Source: Candidatus Blackburnbacteria bacterium RIFCSPHIGHO2_12_FULL_44_25
Lineage (GTDB): Bacteria; Patescibacteriota; Microgenomatia; UBA8517; UBA10165
Length of the DNA: 42,046 nucleotides
Reading direction: 5' to 3'
NCBI GenBank assembly: GCA_001816455.1
Contig: MHCB01000039.1
Span: 1 to 42,046 of the forward strand
The notes below the pieces were generated by a model, which made no database searches, was not told the origin of the DNA, and was given only the letters and a program-made list of their open reading frames with translations. Shown here piece by piece: positions 1 through 9,948 of the stretch. The position numbers and the translations under genes are program-made. Positions within the stretch are counted from its first letter, which is position 1. Each line of letters begins with the position of its first letter.

Positions 1-192
1 ATACGCACCTACATCAACATAAAAACCAGTCTTTTTATTTCCAAGTAAACGGTCGATCAAAACATCTTCCGAGTTCTGGCTATATGAATTTTGTAAGGGG
101 CCTCGCTTTAGCATCCGAAGCTCACCCACCACATTTTCCCAAAAACGCTTAGGGCCATAAATCCTCCAATAGCTATACAGTTTGGTAATCAT
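1..192 (-). CDS. FkbM-family methyltransferase, N-terminal part (runs off left edge)
   Basis: Not in the ORF track because it is truncated. Reverse-complement translation from ATG at 192: MITKLYSYWRIYGPKRFWENVVGELRMLKRGPLQNSYSQNSEDVLIDRLLGNKKTGFYVDVGAY; SQNSEDVL..GFYVDVGA is typical of FkbM methyltransferases. The start overlaps the stop of the 189..1601 gene (ATGA). Confidence 0.85.
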   Translation of the reverse strand, partial: MITKLYSYWRIYGPKRFWENVVGELRMLKRGPLQNSYSQNSEDVLIDRLLGNKKTGFYVDVGAY

Positions 193-1601
193 TTCCTAAG
201 TTTTTTAAGAACTTCTTTAGCAATGCGCGAAGCATTGGCCATCATTGTTAGTGCAAGCGGTTTTCCGGGAAGCGCACGCCAAGTCGAAGAGTCGGCAACA
301 TAAATCCGCTTTGATTTTTTTAATCTACCGTTAATATCAGTAGCCAATTTTCCACGCCCTCCAATGGGTACACCTCCCCCATAGTGAGAAGTAACAGGAT
401 CACTCACAACCTTAAGAGGAAAAAGACCAATAGACCTCAACGTTTTAGAAACAACCTCTAGTTCTCGTCGCTGTGTTTTTACCTCCTTCTGAGTCAACCT
501 AAATGCAATCTCCAAAATATCACCACCATTTTTCTCGCGCCTTAGTTGGCAAAACTTATTCTTAGTCTCAAAAGCCGGGAAACGAACGTCGGCAATTACC
601 AGGGAAGGCATAAATAGAGAAAGCAACATTGTCGCGATGGGTCTTGGCAGCGGAACGTATTGAACCGCGCTTGAAAGCATAAATGGATTTGCCCTATAGA
701 GCTGTACAAATGCCCCCAGTTTCTGCCCCAAATCGTTGCTTATAATCCCCAACTGTCCAGGATTTATCAAAACTTTCTCACCACTTTTAAAAAACACCTG
801 CGGGTGGAAACAAACAATCATTGAGTGGTTTTTGGTTAAAAACGTTGTTTTGTGGTTATACAAATTTTTGCTTCGCAGTAAAATCCGCGTTGTATTAATA
901 GCCCCAGCGGCCAGGACTACATATTTCCCTCGGACACTCTTTGTACGGCCGTGTAATAATTGTCTCGGGTTGGAATCCGGTTGTATTGGTCTGATTCCGA
1001 CTTCAACCATCCTGTTCCGTTCTTTTACGGTTAATACTAATTGGCCTGGAAGATAAGTAAAGTTCCTGTGATGCTTTAACTTGTTAACAACCTCGCTAGT
1101 TCTATAGGGATAGGTCACTGGCAACCGATATACCCCATGCGGCGATCTCTTTAAAAGCAGTTTGCCGTGGACATCAAGCTCTGGACTTGTGTCCAGGTTT
1201 ACTAACTTCGAAACAACTTTATACTCCTCTTTTATTTGGTCCGGAGAGAGTCCTGCTTGGACAAGCTCGTCGTCGGTCAAAAAATCTGAAAGTCCATGCC
1301 AAAACTCAGAAAGTCCGCCTTTTGCCAAAGTCTGAATTATCTCTATATTGCTTTTTACACTTAAGAGCTCGTAAGTCTTGTTAAAAGCAAAACTTCCTTT
1401 CATTAAAATATCCAAAGCGTTGCTTTTTGCACCAATTACGCGAGGCGCTTTCTCTACACCATCTCTTTTATTGGCATCCAAACCCCCATCAATCATCGCA
1501 ACCCTGAGGCCTGCTTCGACCAAAGGATATGTAGCATGAACCCCCGAAAGTCCCGAACCGACAACTAACACGTCATATATGGTATTGCTCACTTGTGCCA
1601 C
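189..1601 (-). CDS. GMC-like / FAD-dependent oxidoreductase
   Basis: N-terminal dinucleotide-binding motif DVLVVGSGLSGVHATYPLVEAGLRVAMIDGG; C-terminal HYGGGVPIGG...VADSSTWRALPGKPLALTMMANASRIA resembles the GMC C-terminal domain. Confidence 0.8.
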   Translation of the reverse strand: MAQVSNTIYDVLVVGSGLSGVHATYPLVEAGLRVAMIDGGLDANKRDGVEKAPRVIGAKSNALDILMKGSFAFNKTYELLSVKSNIEIIQTLAKGGLSEFWHGLSDFLTDDELVQAGLSPDQIKEEYKVVSKLVNLDTSPELDVHGKLLLKRSPHGVYRLPVTYPYRTSEVVNKLKHHRNFTYLPGQLVLTVKERNRMVEVGIRPIQPDSNPRQLLHGRTKSVRGKYVVLAAGAINTTRILLRSKNLYNHKTTFLTKNHSMIVCFHPQVFFKSGEKVLINPGQLGIISNDLGQKLGAFVQLYRANPFMLSSAVQYVPLPRPIATMLLSLFMPSLVIADVRFPAFETKNKFCQLRREKNGGDILEIAFRLTQKEVKTQRRELEVVSKTLRSIGLFPLKVVSDPVTSHYGGGVPIGGRGKLATDINGRLKKSKRIYVADSSTWRALPGKPLALTMMANASRIAKEVLKKLRK

Positions 1602-1632
1602 AATAATATACCATTTAGAAAATTTAAACCAA

Positions 1633-2700
1633 GTGAAAAAGCCTCTTAAGATTCTCTACCAAATTCCAAGTCTCGAAACAGTTTATGCGGCAAGATTTAT
1701 TTATAAAGGTTACAAAGACGCGTTTACTGACCTGGGATACAAATTTAGACCACTGACGTCAAACGACGACTCAAAAAAAGTATTGGAAGACTACAAGCCA
1801 GATATTTTTATTTCTTCTCTCACACACTATAACCACAAGTTTTTAGATCTGGAAGCTGTTTGGAAGCAGAGAAAGAGAGGTTTGGTTTTTTTCACCCAAA
1901 TATATACTTGGAAGAAAGTTAACAATCAGTATGGAGGAGGGGATCTTGAGTCAGATAACAAATTAGTTTCGTTAATAAAGCAAGGAAAAGCAGGCGACAT
2001 CTTTTTTAGCTGGATACAGCAAGGCGACCCTTTAATAAACGGCTTTACAAAAACAACTGGATATTCACACCAAACCATACTCTTAGCTGCGAACAAGAAA
2101 ACATACTTCGATAATTATGATAAAAGTTTTGCTGCTAATATTGCTTTTGTTGGAAATAATCTTCCTGACAAGCAAGAGATTTTTCGCCAATACTTATTTC
2201 CTCTCAAGAAAAAATACGATGTCAGAATATACGGAAATGATTGGAATTTTTCAAGCAAAATCAAAGGCTATGTTCAAAAAGCTGGTCAATACTTTAATAT
2301 CGAACCTCTGAAACATGTTCGCAAAACTGTGCTTAGAGAAAATGATGAACGGAAGGTCTATTCTTCTTCGACGATCTCCCTCAACATTCACGAAGAGCAC
2401 CAAAGGAGATTGGGATGCGATTTCAACGAAAGAACCTTTAAAATTATCGCCTCCGGCGGATTTGAGATTTGCGACAACGTAGGTGTGCTTCGTAAATACT
2501 TTACTGAAAAAGAACTGGTAATCGGTGAAAACACAAAAGACTGGTTTGATAAGATTGATTACTATATTAAAAATCCTGAAAAAAGATTGCCGATTATAAA
2601 AGCTGGAAAAAAGAAAGTTTTAGCAAAACACACATATCACAACAGGGCAAGACAGTTTGTTAACCTTTACCAGAAATTCAACAGAGGAAAAATGGGATGA
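1633..2700 (+). CDS. CgeB-like glycosyltransferase (GT-B fold)
   Basis: C-terminal SLNIHEEHQRRLGCDFNERTFKIIASGGFEICDNVGVLRKYFTEKELVIG is typical of CgeB/YkvP-like glycosyltransferases. The track start (1579) overlaps the divergent gene; GTG at 1633 (VKKPLKILYQIPSLE) is the more natural start. Confidence 0.75.
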   Translation: MKKPLKILYQIPSLETVYAARFIYKGYKDAFTDLGYKFRPLTSNDDSKKVLEDYKPDIFISSLTHYNHKFLDLEAVWKQRKRGLVFFTQIYTWKKVNNQYGGGDLESDNKLVSLIKQGKAGDIFFSWIQQGDPLINGFTKTTGYSHQTILLAANKKTYFDNYDKSFAANIAFVGNNLPDKQEIFRQYLFPLKKKYDVRIYGNDWNFSSKIKGYVQKAGQYFNIEPLKHVRKTVLRENDERKVYSSSTISLNIHEEHQRRLGCDFNERTFKIIASGGFEICDNVGVLRKYFTEKELVIGENTKDWFDKIDYYIKNPEKRLPIIKAGKKKVLAKHTYHNRARQFVNLYQKFNRGKMG

Positions 2701-3590
2701 AGTGTCCTGTTTGTTCAAATAAACAAGGATTCAAACCTCTCAGTCCAGAGGTTTGTATCGCTCCCAACTTCTTGTGTCCAACCTGTGGTCTGGTTTTTAT
2801 TTCACGAAATGAGGGTGCCGCAGAACAGTACTACAAGAACGATGGATACTTCAAAAAATCTCTTAACTTTGCCTATAGAAAAAAACTCATAAGTAAGTCC
2901 CTTCTTGTTAAGGAGGCCGGTGAGCGGGTGGCTAACGCGCTCAGTATGTTGTCCGCGGACCTAGGGAACAAAAATGTTCTAGATGTCGGCTGTGGCTATG
3001 GAGAAATTCTTTATTGCTTTGAAAAGAACCACGGTTGCCAAGTTCAAGGCGTCGAGGCGTCAAGAGAAGCCAGCCAGCATGGCAAGAAACTTTTCGATAT
3101 TCCCATCCATACAACAACCCTGGAAGAATTTGATACCCGCGAAAAATTCGACATCGTTTGGTGCAGCCACGTCTTGGAACACACAAGCGATCCCAAGACT
3201 TTCCTTAAAAAAGTCAAAGCAGTGCTTAAAAAAGGCGGACAGCTCTACCTAGAGGTTCCAAATATCCTAAAACCCTCCGGCAATTTTGATCTGGATATGT
3301 TTCTACACAAAGAACACCTGCAAACCTTTTCCGTGTACAATCTATGTTTACTTTTGAGCAAAACCGGATTTAAAGTCATGACCTACTCAGATTCCACTTT
3401 CTTAAAATTTTGGTGCAGACCGTCTAGAAATCAGTCGATACAAATCCCAAAAATAACTTCCAGAGAAACCTTCGCTTTCTTAAAAAAATACAAAAAAGAA
3501 TACAATCTGGCGAGTCACACAAAAGTCTATCTTCAGAAGGCACTCTATGGCGCCAAGTTAATTCTATACAAGACGAGAGATGTTTTTTGA
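2697..3590 (+). CDS. Class I SAM-dependent methyltransferase with N-terminal zinc-ribbon-like motif
   Basis: CPVC...CPTC at the N-terminus; VLDVGCGYGEILYCFE SAM motif; VWCSHVLEHTSDP..FLKKVKAVLKKGGQLYLEVPN. ATGA overlap with the upstream gene. Confidence 0.88.
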   Translation: MKCPVCSNKQGFKPLSPEVCIAPNFLCPTCGLVFISRNEGAAEQYYKNDGYFKKSLNFAYRKKLISKSLLVKEAGERVANALSMLSADLGNKNVLDVGCGYGEILYCFEKNHGCQVQGVEASREASQHGKKLFDIPIHTTTLEEFDTREKFDIVWCSHVLEHTSDPKTFLKKVKAVLKKGGQLYLEVPNILKPSGNFDLDMFLHKEHLQTFSVYNLCLLLSKTGFKVMTYSDSTFLKFWCRPSRNQSIQIPKITSRETFAFLKKYKKEYNLASHTKVYLQKALYGAKLILYKTRDVF

Positions 3591-4727
3591 AAAAAGATTA
3601 TTCCAATCAAACTGCTGGACATAGGAAAGGGCATTCTTGTGGTACCGAGACCACAGTCTTTTACTCGACAAAAGCCTAACTACTGCGTTTGCCAATGACT
3701 CTGGGTCATAGTCAACAATAATTCCACACTTTTTCTTCGAGATTGTGCTTGCATTTAAGCTAGCATTGGTCATCACAACCGGTAGACCAAGAGCCATATA
3801 GTCCTTTATTTTTGCCGGATCCGCGTTCTTTATTTTCTCGTCAACATCAGTATTAAACGGCGCAAGTCCAACCGCCCCATCCGAGAGTAGTTTCTCTGCG
3901 TCCTTTTTTTCTTTCCATCCATAAAACTTTATACAATCAGATACCTTGAGAGTATCTGCCAGTTTCTCGAGTTCCTCGTGTTGTTCCCCACTCCCGATGA
4001 TCTCGAGTTTTATTTTAGGAATCACTTTTTTAATAAAAGGTAAGGCACGAACGGCCAAGTCAACGCCATAAAGAGCCTTCAAGTGCCCAACATACACAAT
4101 CTTTGTCATTTTTACTTTGTCCTCCGCGACCCTATCCATTTCGTCAAACCATATCCCAATTGGCACAGTAAACTGCCTAGAATAGTCATACCCTCTCATG
4201 CCTTTTCTCTCTCTGTATTCGACGAGAAAAGGAGAGACGTTCCAAGTTTCGTCACTGTTCTTAACACAAAATTTATCAAGTTTGTGATACACCCAGTTTA
4301 TAAACCTATTACCAAATCTTTTCGGATAAAGGTCGATCGTGTAATAAACTACTTTTTCTACCTTTCCGAGCTTTTTAAGTACCAAACCAGCAAACGCATT
4401 CAAATTGTTTATCCCAAAAAACACACCATATTTTTGTCCAGTCGAAAGCGTCCAAAAAACGGTATAAATAAAGTCTTTTATATAAAGAATGGGCTCCGGA
4501 GCTCTCCAGTGAAATGCCTTAAAATTCCTAAAAGAACTGCCAACGCTATAAACTTCTGCCTCAGATTGCAGTTTGTAGGACTCCTCAAGTAAAAGAAGGG
4601 GATGGGTAATATATAGTAAGTCCTTACACCCATGCGCAAGCAGAAATCTTTTTAAGTCGCCCGCGGGTATACAAGGCATTATCGACCTATGAGTAACGAT
4701 AACTATTTTTTTGCCTTCCAAGTTCAT
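3564..4727 (-). CDS. GT4-family glycosyltransferase (group 1)
   Basis: KIVYVGHLKALYGVDLAVRALPFIKKVIPKIKLEIIGSGEQHEELEKLADTL...FYGWKEKKDAEKLLSDGAVGLAPF...KIKDYMALGLPVVMTNA. Confidence 0.88.
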   Translation of the reverse strand: MNLEGKKIVIVTHRSIMPCIPAGDLKRFLLAHGCKDLLYITHPLLLLEESYKLQSEAEVYSVGSSFRNFKAFHWRAPEPILYIKDFIYTVFWTLSTGQKYGVFFGINNLNAFAGLVLKKLGKVEKVVYYTIDLYPKRFGNRFINWVYHKLDKFCVKNSDETWNVSPFLVEYRERKGMRGYDYSRQFTVPIGIWFDEMDRVAEDKVKMTKIVYVGHLKALYGVDLAVRALPFIKKVIPKIKLEIIGSGEQHEELEKLADTLKVSDCIKFYGWKEKKDAEKLLSDGAVGLAPFNTDVDEKIKNADPAKIKDYMALGLPVVMTNASLNASTISKKKCGIIVDYDPESLANAVVRLLSSKRLWSRYHKNALSYVQQFDWNNLFSKNISRLV

Positions 4728-4781
4728 AGAATATAGTTGATATTACCTGAATTCTGGTGAAAATGTTAGAATTCTCACAAT

Positions 4782-5603
4782 GTGAGCAAAGTTAAAATAT
4801 CGGTTTTGATGCCTGTGTATAACGGAGAAAAGTACTTAGATGAAGCAATTACTAGTATTTTGAGTCAAACGTTTAAAGATTTCGAGTTTGTTATCGTAGA
4901 CGATTGTTCTACAGATGGAAGCTGGAAAATAATCCAAAAGTATGCTCAACAAGATAGACGGATTGTTTCTAAACGGAACGGAGAAAACCTAAGAACGACT
5001 AAAACCCTAAATGAGGGCCTGAGAATAACTCGCGGGAAATATATTGCTCGTATGGACGCAGACGACTGGAGTTATCCGGATCGACTTGAAAAACAATATG
5101 AGTTTATGGAAAAACATCCTGAAGTTGGAGTTAGCGGCGGAGCCATAGAAATCTGCAATAAAGACCTGAAGGTATTAAACGTGCGAAAGTATCCGCTTGC
5201 AGACAGTGAAGCGAGGAAAATTATTTTTCGGTATAGTCCTTTTGCTCACCCAGCCACAATTTGGAGGAAAAGTGATGTTGAGAAAGTTGGCGGATACAAT
5301 GAGCGAATTCCGCTAAGTCAAGATCTTGACCTTTACTTCAGAATTGGAAATGTTTGTAAGTTTGCAAATATGTCAGCCATTTTACTGAAGCTCAGAACGC
5401 ACAATGACTCAAGCTCAATTATCAAAGGAAAATACCAGGAACAATTTGCCCTATATACTCGCATAAAAGCGTTTCTTGAGATCGGGGGGTATGAGATGAC
5501 TACTACAGACAAGCTTTATAATTTTTTACAAATGGTTAGTATGGTCATAATTCCACCAAAGATTAAATTTTGGCTTTTCAATTTACTTCGGAGGATTATC
5601 TAA
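4782..5603 (+). CDS. GT2-family glycosyltransferase (GTG start)
   Basis: ISVLMPVYNGEKYLDEAITSILSQTFKDFEFVIVDDCSTDGSWKI...ARMDADDWSYPDRLEKQ. Confidence 0.93.
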   Translation: MSKVKISVLMPVYNGEKYLDEAITSILSQTFKDFEFVIVDDCSTDGSWKIIQKYAQQDRRIVSKRNGENLRTTKTLNEGLRITRGKYIARMDADDWSYPDRLEKQYEFMEKHPEVGVSGGAIEICNKDLKVLNVRKYPLADSEARKIIFRYSPFAHPATIWRKSDVEKVGGYNERIPLSQDLDLYFRIGNVCKFANMSAILLKLRTHNDSSSIIKGKYQEQFALYTRIKAFLEIGGYEMTTTDKLYNFLQMVSMVIIPPKIKFWLFNLLRRII

Positions 5604-5607
5604 AAAT

Positions 5608-7359
5608 ATGTGCGCCATCGCAGGCTATTGGGGTAACGGAGATAAAACACGCCTTCAAAAAATGCTTCAGGTTTTAAACCACAGAGGACCAGACGATAAC
5701 GGAGTGTATGTCGACAGTAATGCTGGACTAGGAAGTAACCGACTCGCAATAATTGATCTTTCTCCAAAAGGTCATCAACCAATGTTCAACGAAGATAAAA
5801 CTGTTTGTATTGTTTATAACGGTGAGATTTACAACTTCCAGGAGATTCGCAAAAAACTTGCAGGCAAACATAAATTTAGTTCTCACACAGACACAGAAGT
5901 GATTCTCCATGCATACGAAGAGTGGGGTTCCGAATGTGTTAAAAAACTAAACGGAATGTTTGCGTTTGTTATCTTTGATAAAAGAAAAGACCTTCTTTTT
6001 GGCGCCAGAGACAGGCTCGGTGAAAAACCACTAAAGTATTATTGGGACGGAAAGAACTTTGCCTTTGCCTCTGAGATAAAAGGGTTGCTCCCCATCCTCC
6101 CGGAAAAACCCGAACCCGACCCGGAGGCAATCAATGCCTTTCTTACCTTTCAATATGTACCGGCCCCAAAAACCGGATTCAAAAACGTTTTTAAACTTCC
6201 CCCGGGATCTTTCTTTGTCTTTAAGAAAGGAGAACTGAAAATTACTAAGTATTGGGAACTAGATTTCTCGAAAAAATTAAATCTATCAGAAGATGAGTGG
6301 GAAGAGAGAGTTTTCAAAAAGATTGCAGATTCCGTTAAAGGCAGAATGGTCTCAGATGTTCCCATCGGCGCGCTGCTATCGGGGGGCATTGATTCAAGTT
6401 GTATCGTTGCTTTGATGGCAAACTTTTCCAAAGATAGAATAAAAACATTCAGTATCGGCTTCGATGAAGAAGAATTCGACGAAACAAAGTACGCCCAAAC
6501 AGTCTCCGAGATTTATAAAACCGATCACACCTCCTTAAAAGTCAGCCAAAATCTAATGCAAGACACACTGCATAGTTTCTACGACTACTACGACGAGCCT
6601 TTTGCCGACAACTCACTCATCCCAACTCTGCTGTTGGCGCAAATGACTGGCAAAAAAGTAAAGGTGGCTCTAAGCGGGGACGGGGGAGACGAAAACTTTG
6701 CGGGCTACGAACGATATAAAGTGGTCAACTTCGGTGAGTTTTATAAAAACATCCACCCAATTTTAAGAGGTATGGCAAAATTTCCAGCTCAGCTTTTTGA
6801 AAAATCAAGGCTCTTTGCAAACACATTTGATCTTCCGTTTCAGGAAAAATATGGTCATTACAATCCATACTTTGAAAGAAGAAATAAAATATCACTCTGG
6901 GGATACAACAGTAAACTTTCCGATCTAGATAATGCATTAAACTTTGATATAAACTCATATTTGCCTGAGGATCTTTTATACAAAGTAGATATAGCATCTA
7001 TGAGTGCCTCTTTAGAAGTTCGTGCGCCGCTATTAAACCACGAGCTGTTAGAGCTAACTGCCCAAATGCCCCAGTCTTTAAAGATAAGAAATTTTAAAAC
7101 AAAACATATTTTCAAGCAGATCCTAAAAAACAAAAAACTACTGCCAGACGAAATAATAAACCGCAAAAAAAGAGGCTTTATAATGCCGATCAATAAGTGG
7201 CTTAAGGGCAGCATGAAAACTTTTGTAAACGAGCAGCTATCAACAAAAAAGTTCCGTGACTTGGGTATTTTTGATAATGTTAAAGCAGTAGACAAAGTAA
7301 ACAGCAATGAACTTTTTTCAATGCTTTCGCTTTCATTATGGTTAGAAAAATATCACTAA
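5608..7359 (+). CDS. asnB: Asparagine synthase (glutamine-hydrolysing) / AsnB-type amidotransferase
   Basis: Ntn-hydrolase start MCAIAGYWG (Cys2), LNHRGPDDNG, VYNGEIYNFQE, and synthase-domain motif GALLSGGIDSSCIVALM. Confidence 0.95.
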   Translation: MCAIAGYWGNGDKTRLQKMLQVLNHRGPDDNGVYVDSNAGLGSNRLAIIDLSPKGHQPMFNEDKTVCIVYNGEIYNFQEIRKKLAGKHKFSSHTDTEVILHAYEEWGSECVKKLNGMFAFVIFDKRKDLLFGARDRLGEKPLKYYWDGKNFAFASEIKGLLPILPEKPEPDPEAINAFLTFQYVPAPKTGFKNVFKLPPGSFFVFKKGELKITKYWELDFSKKLNLSEDEWEERVFKKIADSVKGRMVSDVPIGALLSGGIDSSCIVALMANFSKDRIKTFSIGFDEEEFDETKYAQTVSEIYKTDHTSLKVSQNLMQDTLHSFYDYYDEPFADNSLIPTLLLAQMTGKKVKVALSGDGGDENFAGYERYKVVNFGEFYKNIHPILRGMAKFPAQLFEKSRLFANTFDLPFQEKYGHYNPYFERRNKISLWGYNSKLSDLDNALNFDINSYLPEDLLYKVDIASMSASLEVRAPLLNHELLELTAQMPQSLKIRNFKTKHIFKQILKNKKLLPDEIINRKKRGFIMPINKWLKGSMKTFVNEQLSTKKFRDLGIFDNVKAVDKVNSNELFSMLSLSLWLEKYH

Positions 7360-8993
7360 ACAAAAACATACTGGCTTTTTTGATTCTTACGAGTGTAATT
7401 CTCGTCGTTTTTTATAAGCTTACCCAAACTTTTTACCAGCAGGATGAATGGAACGGAATGGGACTTGTTTACTCAGAGGGTATAAAATCGGTTTTTCCTG
7501 AGACCTTCAAACCAATTGACATTCTTATTGTTAAAGGCCGGTTCGTTTCAAGTTTTATCTTTTACTTATTTGCAAAATTTTATCCCCTTCAAAACCTCCC
7601 AATAGCAATATTTGCACTGGTTTTACACATTATTGCGACAATGTTGGTCTTTTTTCTTATTAGGAAATATAACAATAACTACACTGCCGCGATCCTGGGT
7701 TCGTCGCTTTTTGCTTTAAATAGTGTTGCCCATGGCACTGTGACCTGGTCTGTTATTGCGATAAGTACGGTCGGATCTAGCATTTTTATCTTTTGGTCTA
7801 TTTTGACTTTCTTTAAATTCATTGAAACTAGCAAGTCGAAATGGTTACTTATAACTGGACTTTTGCTCTATATTTCGCTCTGGTTTAAAGAAACAGGCAT
7901 ATATCTGTTTCTTTTCTTTCCTCTAGTGTCTTTATTTCTTAAGAAGTATAAGTTCTCCCCAAGTGCGATGCTCTCATATTTCAAACAATTCTGGATGTTC
8001 TTATTACCCTTTTTGTTGATTGTTGGCTATAGAATTCTGGAACTTAGACTTAGAACAACAACTTCCAATCTCTATCTGACCGGCGCAGACGAAAACTTTT
8101 TCTTGACGTTATTCATCCGTGCAATTTTGTATCCCTTAACATCGTTTTCCCTAATGTATGTACCTGGAAACTACTTTATACAATTTGCAAGAGTTGTAAT
8201 TCATGACAATTACCCTTTCTTTGCCGATGCTCCAAACTTTCTCTTGATTGCACAATCTGTAGCTCTAGATGTCCTTGCCTTAGTTTTAACTATCTTTATT
8301 ATTTTTCTGACCCTTTTATTATTAAGAAAAGAGGAAAAGGAGAAAGCAAAAATTGTTTTGTTCTGGTTGGCATTTTCCCTCTTTAGTTTTGTTCCCTATA
8401 TTGTTCTTGCCAAAGACTTTTCGTATCTGGAGTCAAGATATTACTATGTTCCAGTTGCGGGAGGGGCAGTCTTGCTGGCATGGTTTCTTCTTAGGCTTAG
8501 ACAAATTATTGGCAAGCTAGGATTTTTAGTTTTTATCGTGCCCCTCTCCTCGCTTTTCATCTTGTGGCATACTAACACAATAGAAGCGGCTATCGAAGAG
8601 CAGGTCAAGCTAAGCAACACAAGGAAAAGCTTGATGTTCCAGTTGGCAGAGCAGCTCCCCACATTGAGCAGTCAAAAGAACGTTTTTTATATTACTAGTG
8701 ATAAAAACTATTGGGCAGATACAAACATGCTTCCTTTTCAGCAAGGTTCGGGATATACCCTAATGGTTTTGTACTACAATTCCGGAAAAATACCTAAAAG
8801 TTTTTTGAAAGATGGATTCTTATTTGAAATCGGGAGCCAAGGCTATAAAGAGTCAGATAATATGGGTTTTGGTTTTTTTACCGACAAAAAGGAGCTTGAA
8901 AAAGCAGTAACAAACTACAACTTGCCGCCAAGTTCCATATTGCACCTGCAATATCTCTGGCAAGACAATAAGCTTGTCAGAGTGGGTGATTGA
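7338..8993 (+). CDS. Multi-spanning membrane protein, GT-C glycosyltransferase-like
   Basis: About 11 hydrophobic segments; acidic motif FYQQDEWNG in the first loop; soluble C-terminal tail (QLAEQLPTLSSQKNVFYIT) resembling the tails of the 20376, 23627 and 26158 ORFs. Confidence 0.65.
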   Translation: MVRKISLNKNILAFLILTSVILVVFYKLTQTFYQQDEWNGMGLVYSEGIKSVFPETFKPIDILIVKGRFVSSFIFYLFAKFYPLQNLPIAIFALVLHIIATMLVFFLIRKYNNNYTAAILGSSLFALNSVAHGTVTWSVIAISTVGSSIFIFWSILTFFKFIETSKSKWLLITGLLLYISLWFKETGIYLFLFFPLVSLFLKKYKFSPSAMLSYFKQFWMFLLPFLLIVGYRILELRLRTTTSNLYLTGADENFFLTLFIRAILYPLTSFSLMYVPGNYFIQFARVVIHDNYPFFADAPNFLLIAQSVALDVLALVLTIFIIFLTLLLLRKEEKEKAKIVLFWLAFSLFSFVPYIVLAKDFSYLESRYYYVPVAGGAVLLAWFLLRLRQIIGKLGFLVFIVPLSSLFILWHTNTIEAAIEEQVKLSNTRKSLMFQLAEQLPTLSSQKNVFYITSDKNYWADTNMLPFQQGSGYTLMVLYYNSGKIPKSFLKDGFLFEIGSQGYKESDNMGFGFFTDKKELEKAVTNYNLPPSSILHLQYLWQDNKLVRVGD

Positions 8994-8999
8994 TCTTTT

Positions 9000-9872
9000 C
9001 TACCAGGCATGAAGCATGATTGGGTTGCCATGTCTCCAGTCAATTCCCCGAAGACTAAAGTTATAACTGGGATTCATTTTTTTAAGTGAGTTCATTATTT
9101 TTATATGGTCATCTTTTTTGTGGTATGTCGTAATGGCAATTTTCGGTTTGTATTCTCTGATCGTTTTTGATGCGCCTTTCAGCATCTCTATTTCGGAGCC
9201 TTCTAAGTCTGCTTTTAGATAAGTTATTCTTTTGCCTTGGTCGTAGAAAAGTTTATCGATTGTTGTAACGGAGACGCAAGAACCTCCGTCGGGAGAATTT
9301 TGTAAGCCTCCTCCAAAAACCTCTCCTCCCATATAAGCTTTCCCGGTTTTGGCGCCGACGGCGATGGGCAGTATGGTGACTCTTTTATTATTCTTAAAAG
9401 TAAGTCTTAGAAGTTGCAGGGACTCCCCAAAAGGTTCGATAGCATATACTTTTTTTGCTTTTTTAGAAGCGGACAGAGTGAAAGTTCCGATCCCCGCGCC
9501 GCAATCTGCGACGATATCATTTTTGGAAATCGGTGTTTGAGGCGTTTCATAGTAGTGCCAACTAATGGGTGAGAAATTCTCACCCAAAATATAAAGCATT
9601 GTCCAATAGTTTTTCTTCCGAAAGTGGAAAGGGTTTGAGTAAGTATCCAGGTAAATTTTTAGGCAATCACCTGATTCAAGAACTTTTCTTATTTGAGAAG
9701 AACCCAGGGAACATCTATTTGTCAAAAAAATGATTCTTGCCAGCTCGGACAGAGTTACTCTGTAACGTTTTCCGGAGACCCACCTGTAGGTAATCGCCAG
9801 TTTGTATACCAGTTCGCTTGCAACCAGCCAAAACATATTGTAGGGTGTTTCGTATTTCAATACCGGGAACAT
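9000..9872 (-). CDS. FkbM-family methyltransferase
   Basis: DIVADCGAGIGTFTLSASKKAKKVYAIEPFGESLQLLRLTFKNN...ITYLKADLEGSEIEMLKGA. Confidence 0.9.
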   Translation of the reverse strand: MFPVLKYETPYNMFWLVASELVYKLAITYRWVSGKRYRVTLSELARIIFLTNRCSLGSSQIRKVLESGDCLKIYLDTYSNPFHFRKKNYWTMLYILGENFSPISWHYYETPQTPISKNDIVADCGAGIGTFTLSASKKAKKVYAIEPFGESLQLLRLTFKNNKRVTILPIAVGAKTGKAYMGGEVFGGGLQNSPDGGSCVSVTTIDKLFYDQGKRITYLKADLEGSEIEMLKGASKTIREYKPKIAITTYHKKDDHIKIMNSLKKMNPSYNFSLRGIDWRHGNPIMLHAW

Positions 9873-9886
9873 AATGGTATATTAGT

Positions 9887-9915
9887 AGCATATTTGTGAG
9901 GAGTATATATGTCAA
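9887..9915 (-). promoter_or_regulatory. Predicted sigma70-like promoter for the FkbM gene
   Basis: On the minus strand: TTGACA (9910-9915), 17-bp spacer, TATGCT (9887-9892), upstream of the ATG at 9872. Confidence 0.5.
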
Positions 9916-9948
9916 TAGCCTGCAACTTACTCCCAAAGTAATTAAAAA

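Noticed and set aside
736-1056. 106-aa plus-strand ORF opposite the oxidoreductase
   Set aside because: Lies wholly antisense to a well-supported CDS; no domain signal. The same reasoning applies to most other short shadow ORFs in the track (e.g. 4083..4592, 6858..7307, 13803..14333).
1579-1632. Track start MVLLTCATIIYHLENLNQ of the CgeB-like gene
   Set aside because: Overlaps the divergent oxidoreductase start; homology-like sequence begins at GTG 1633.
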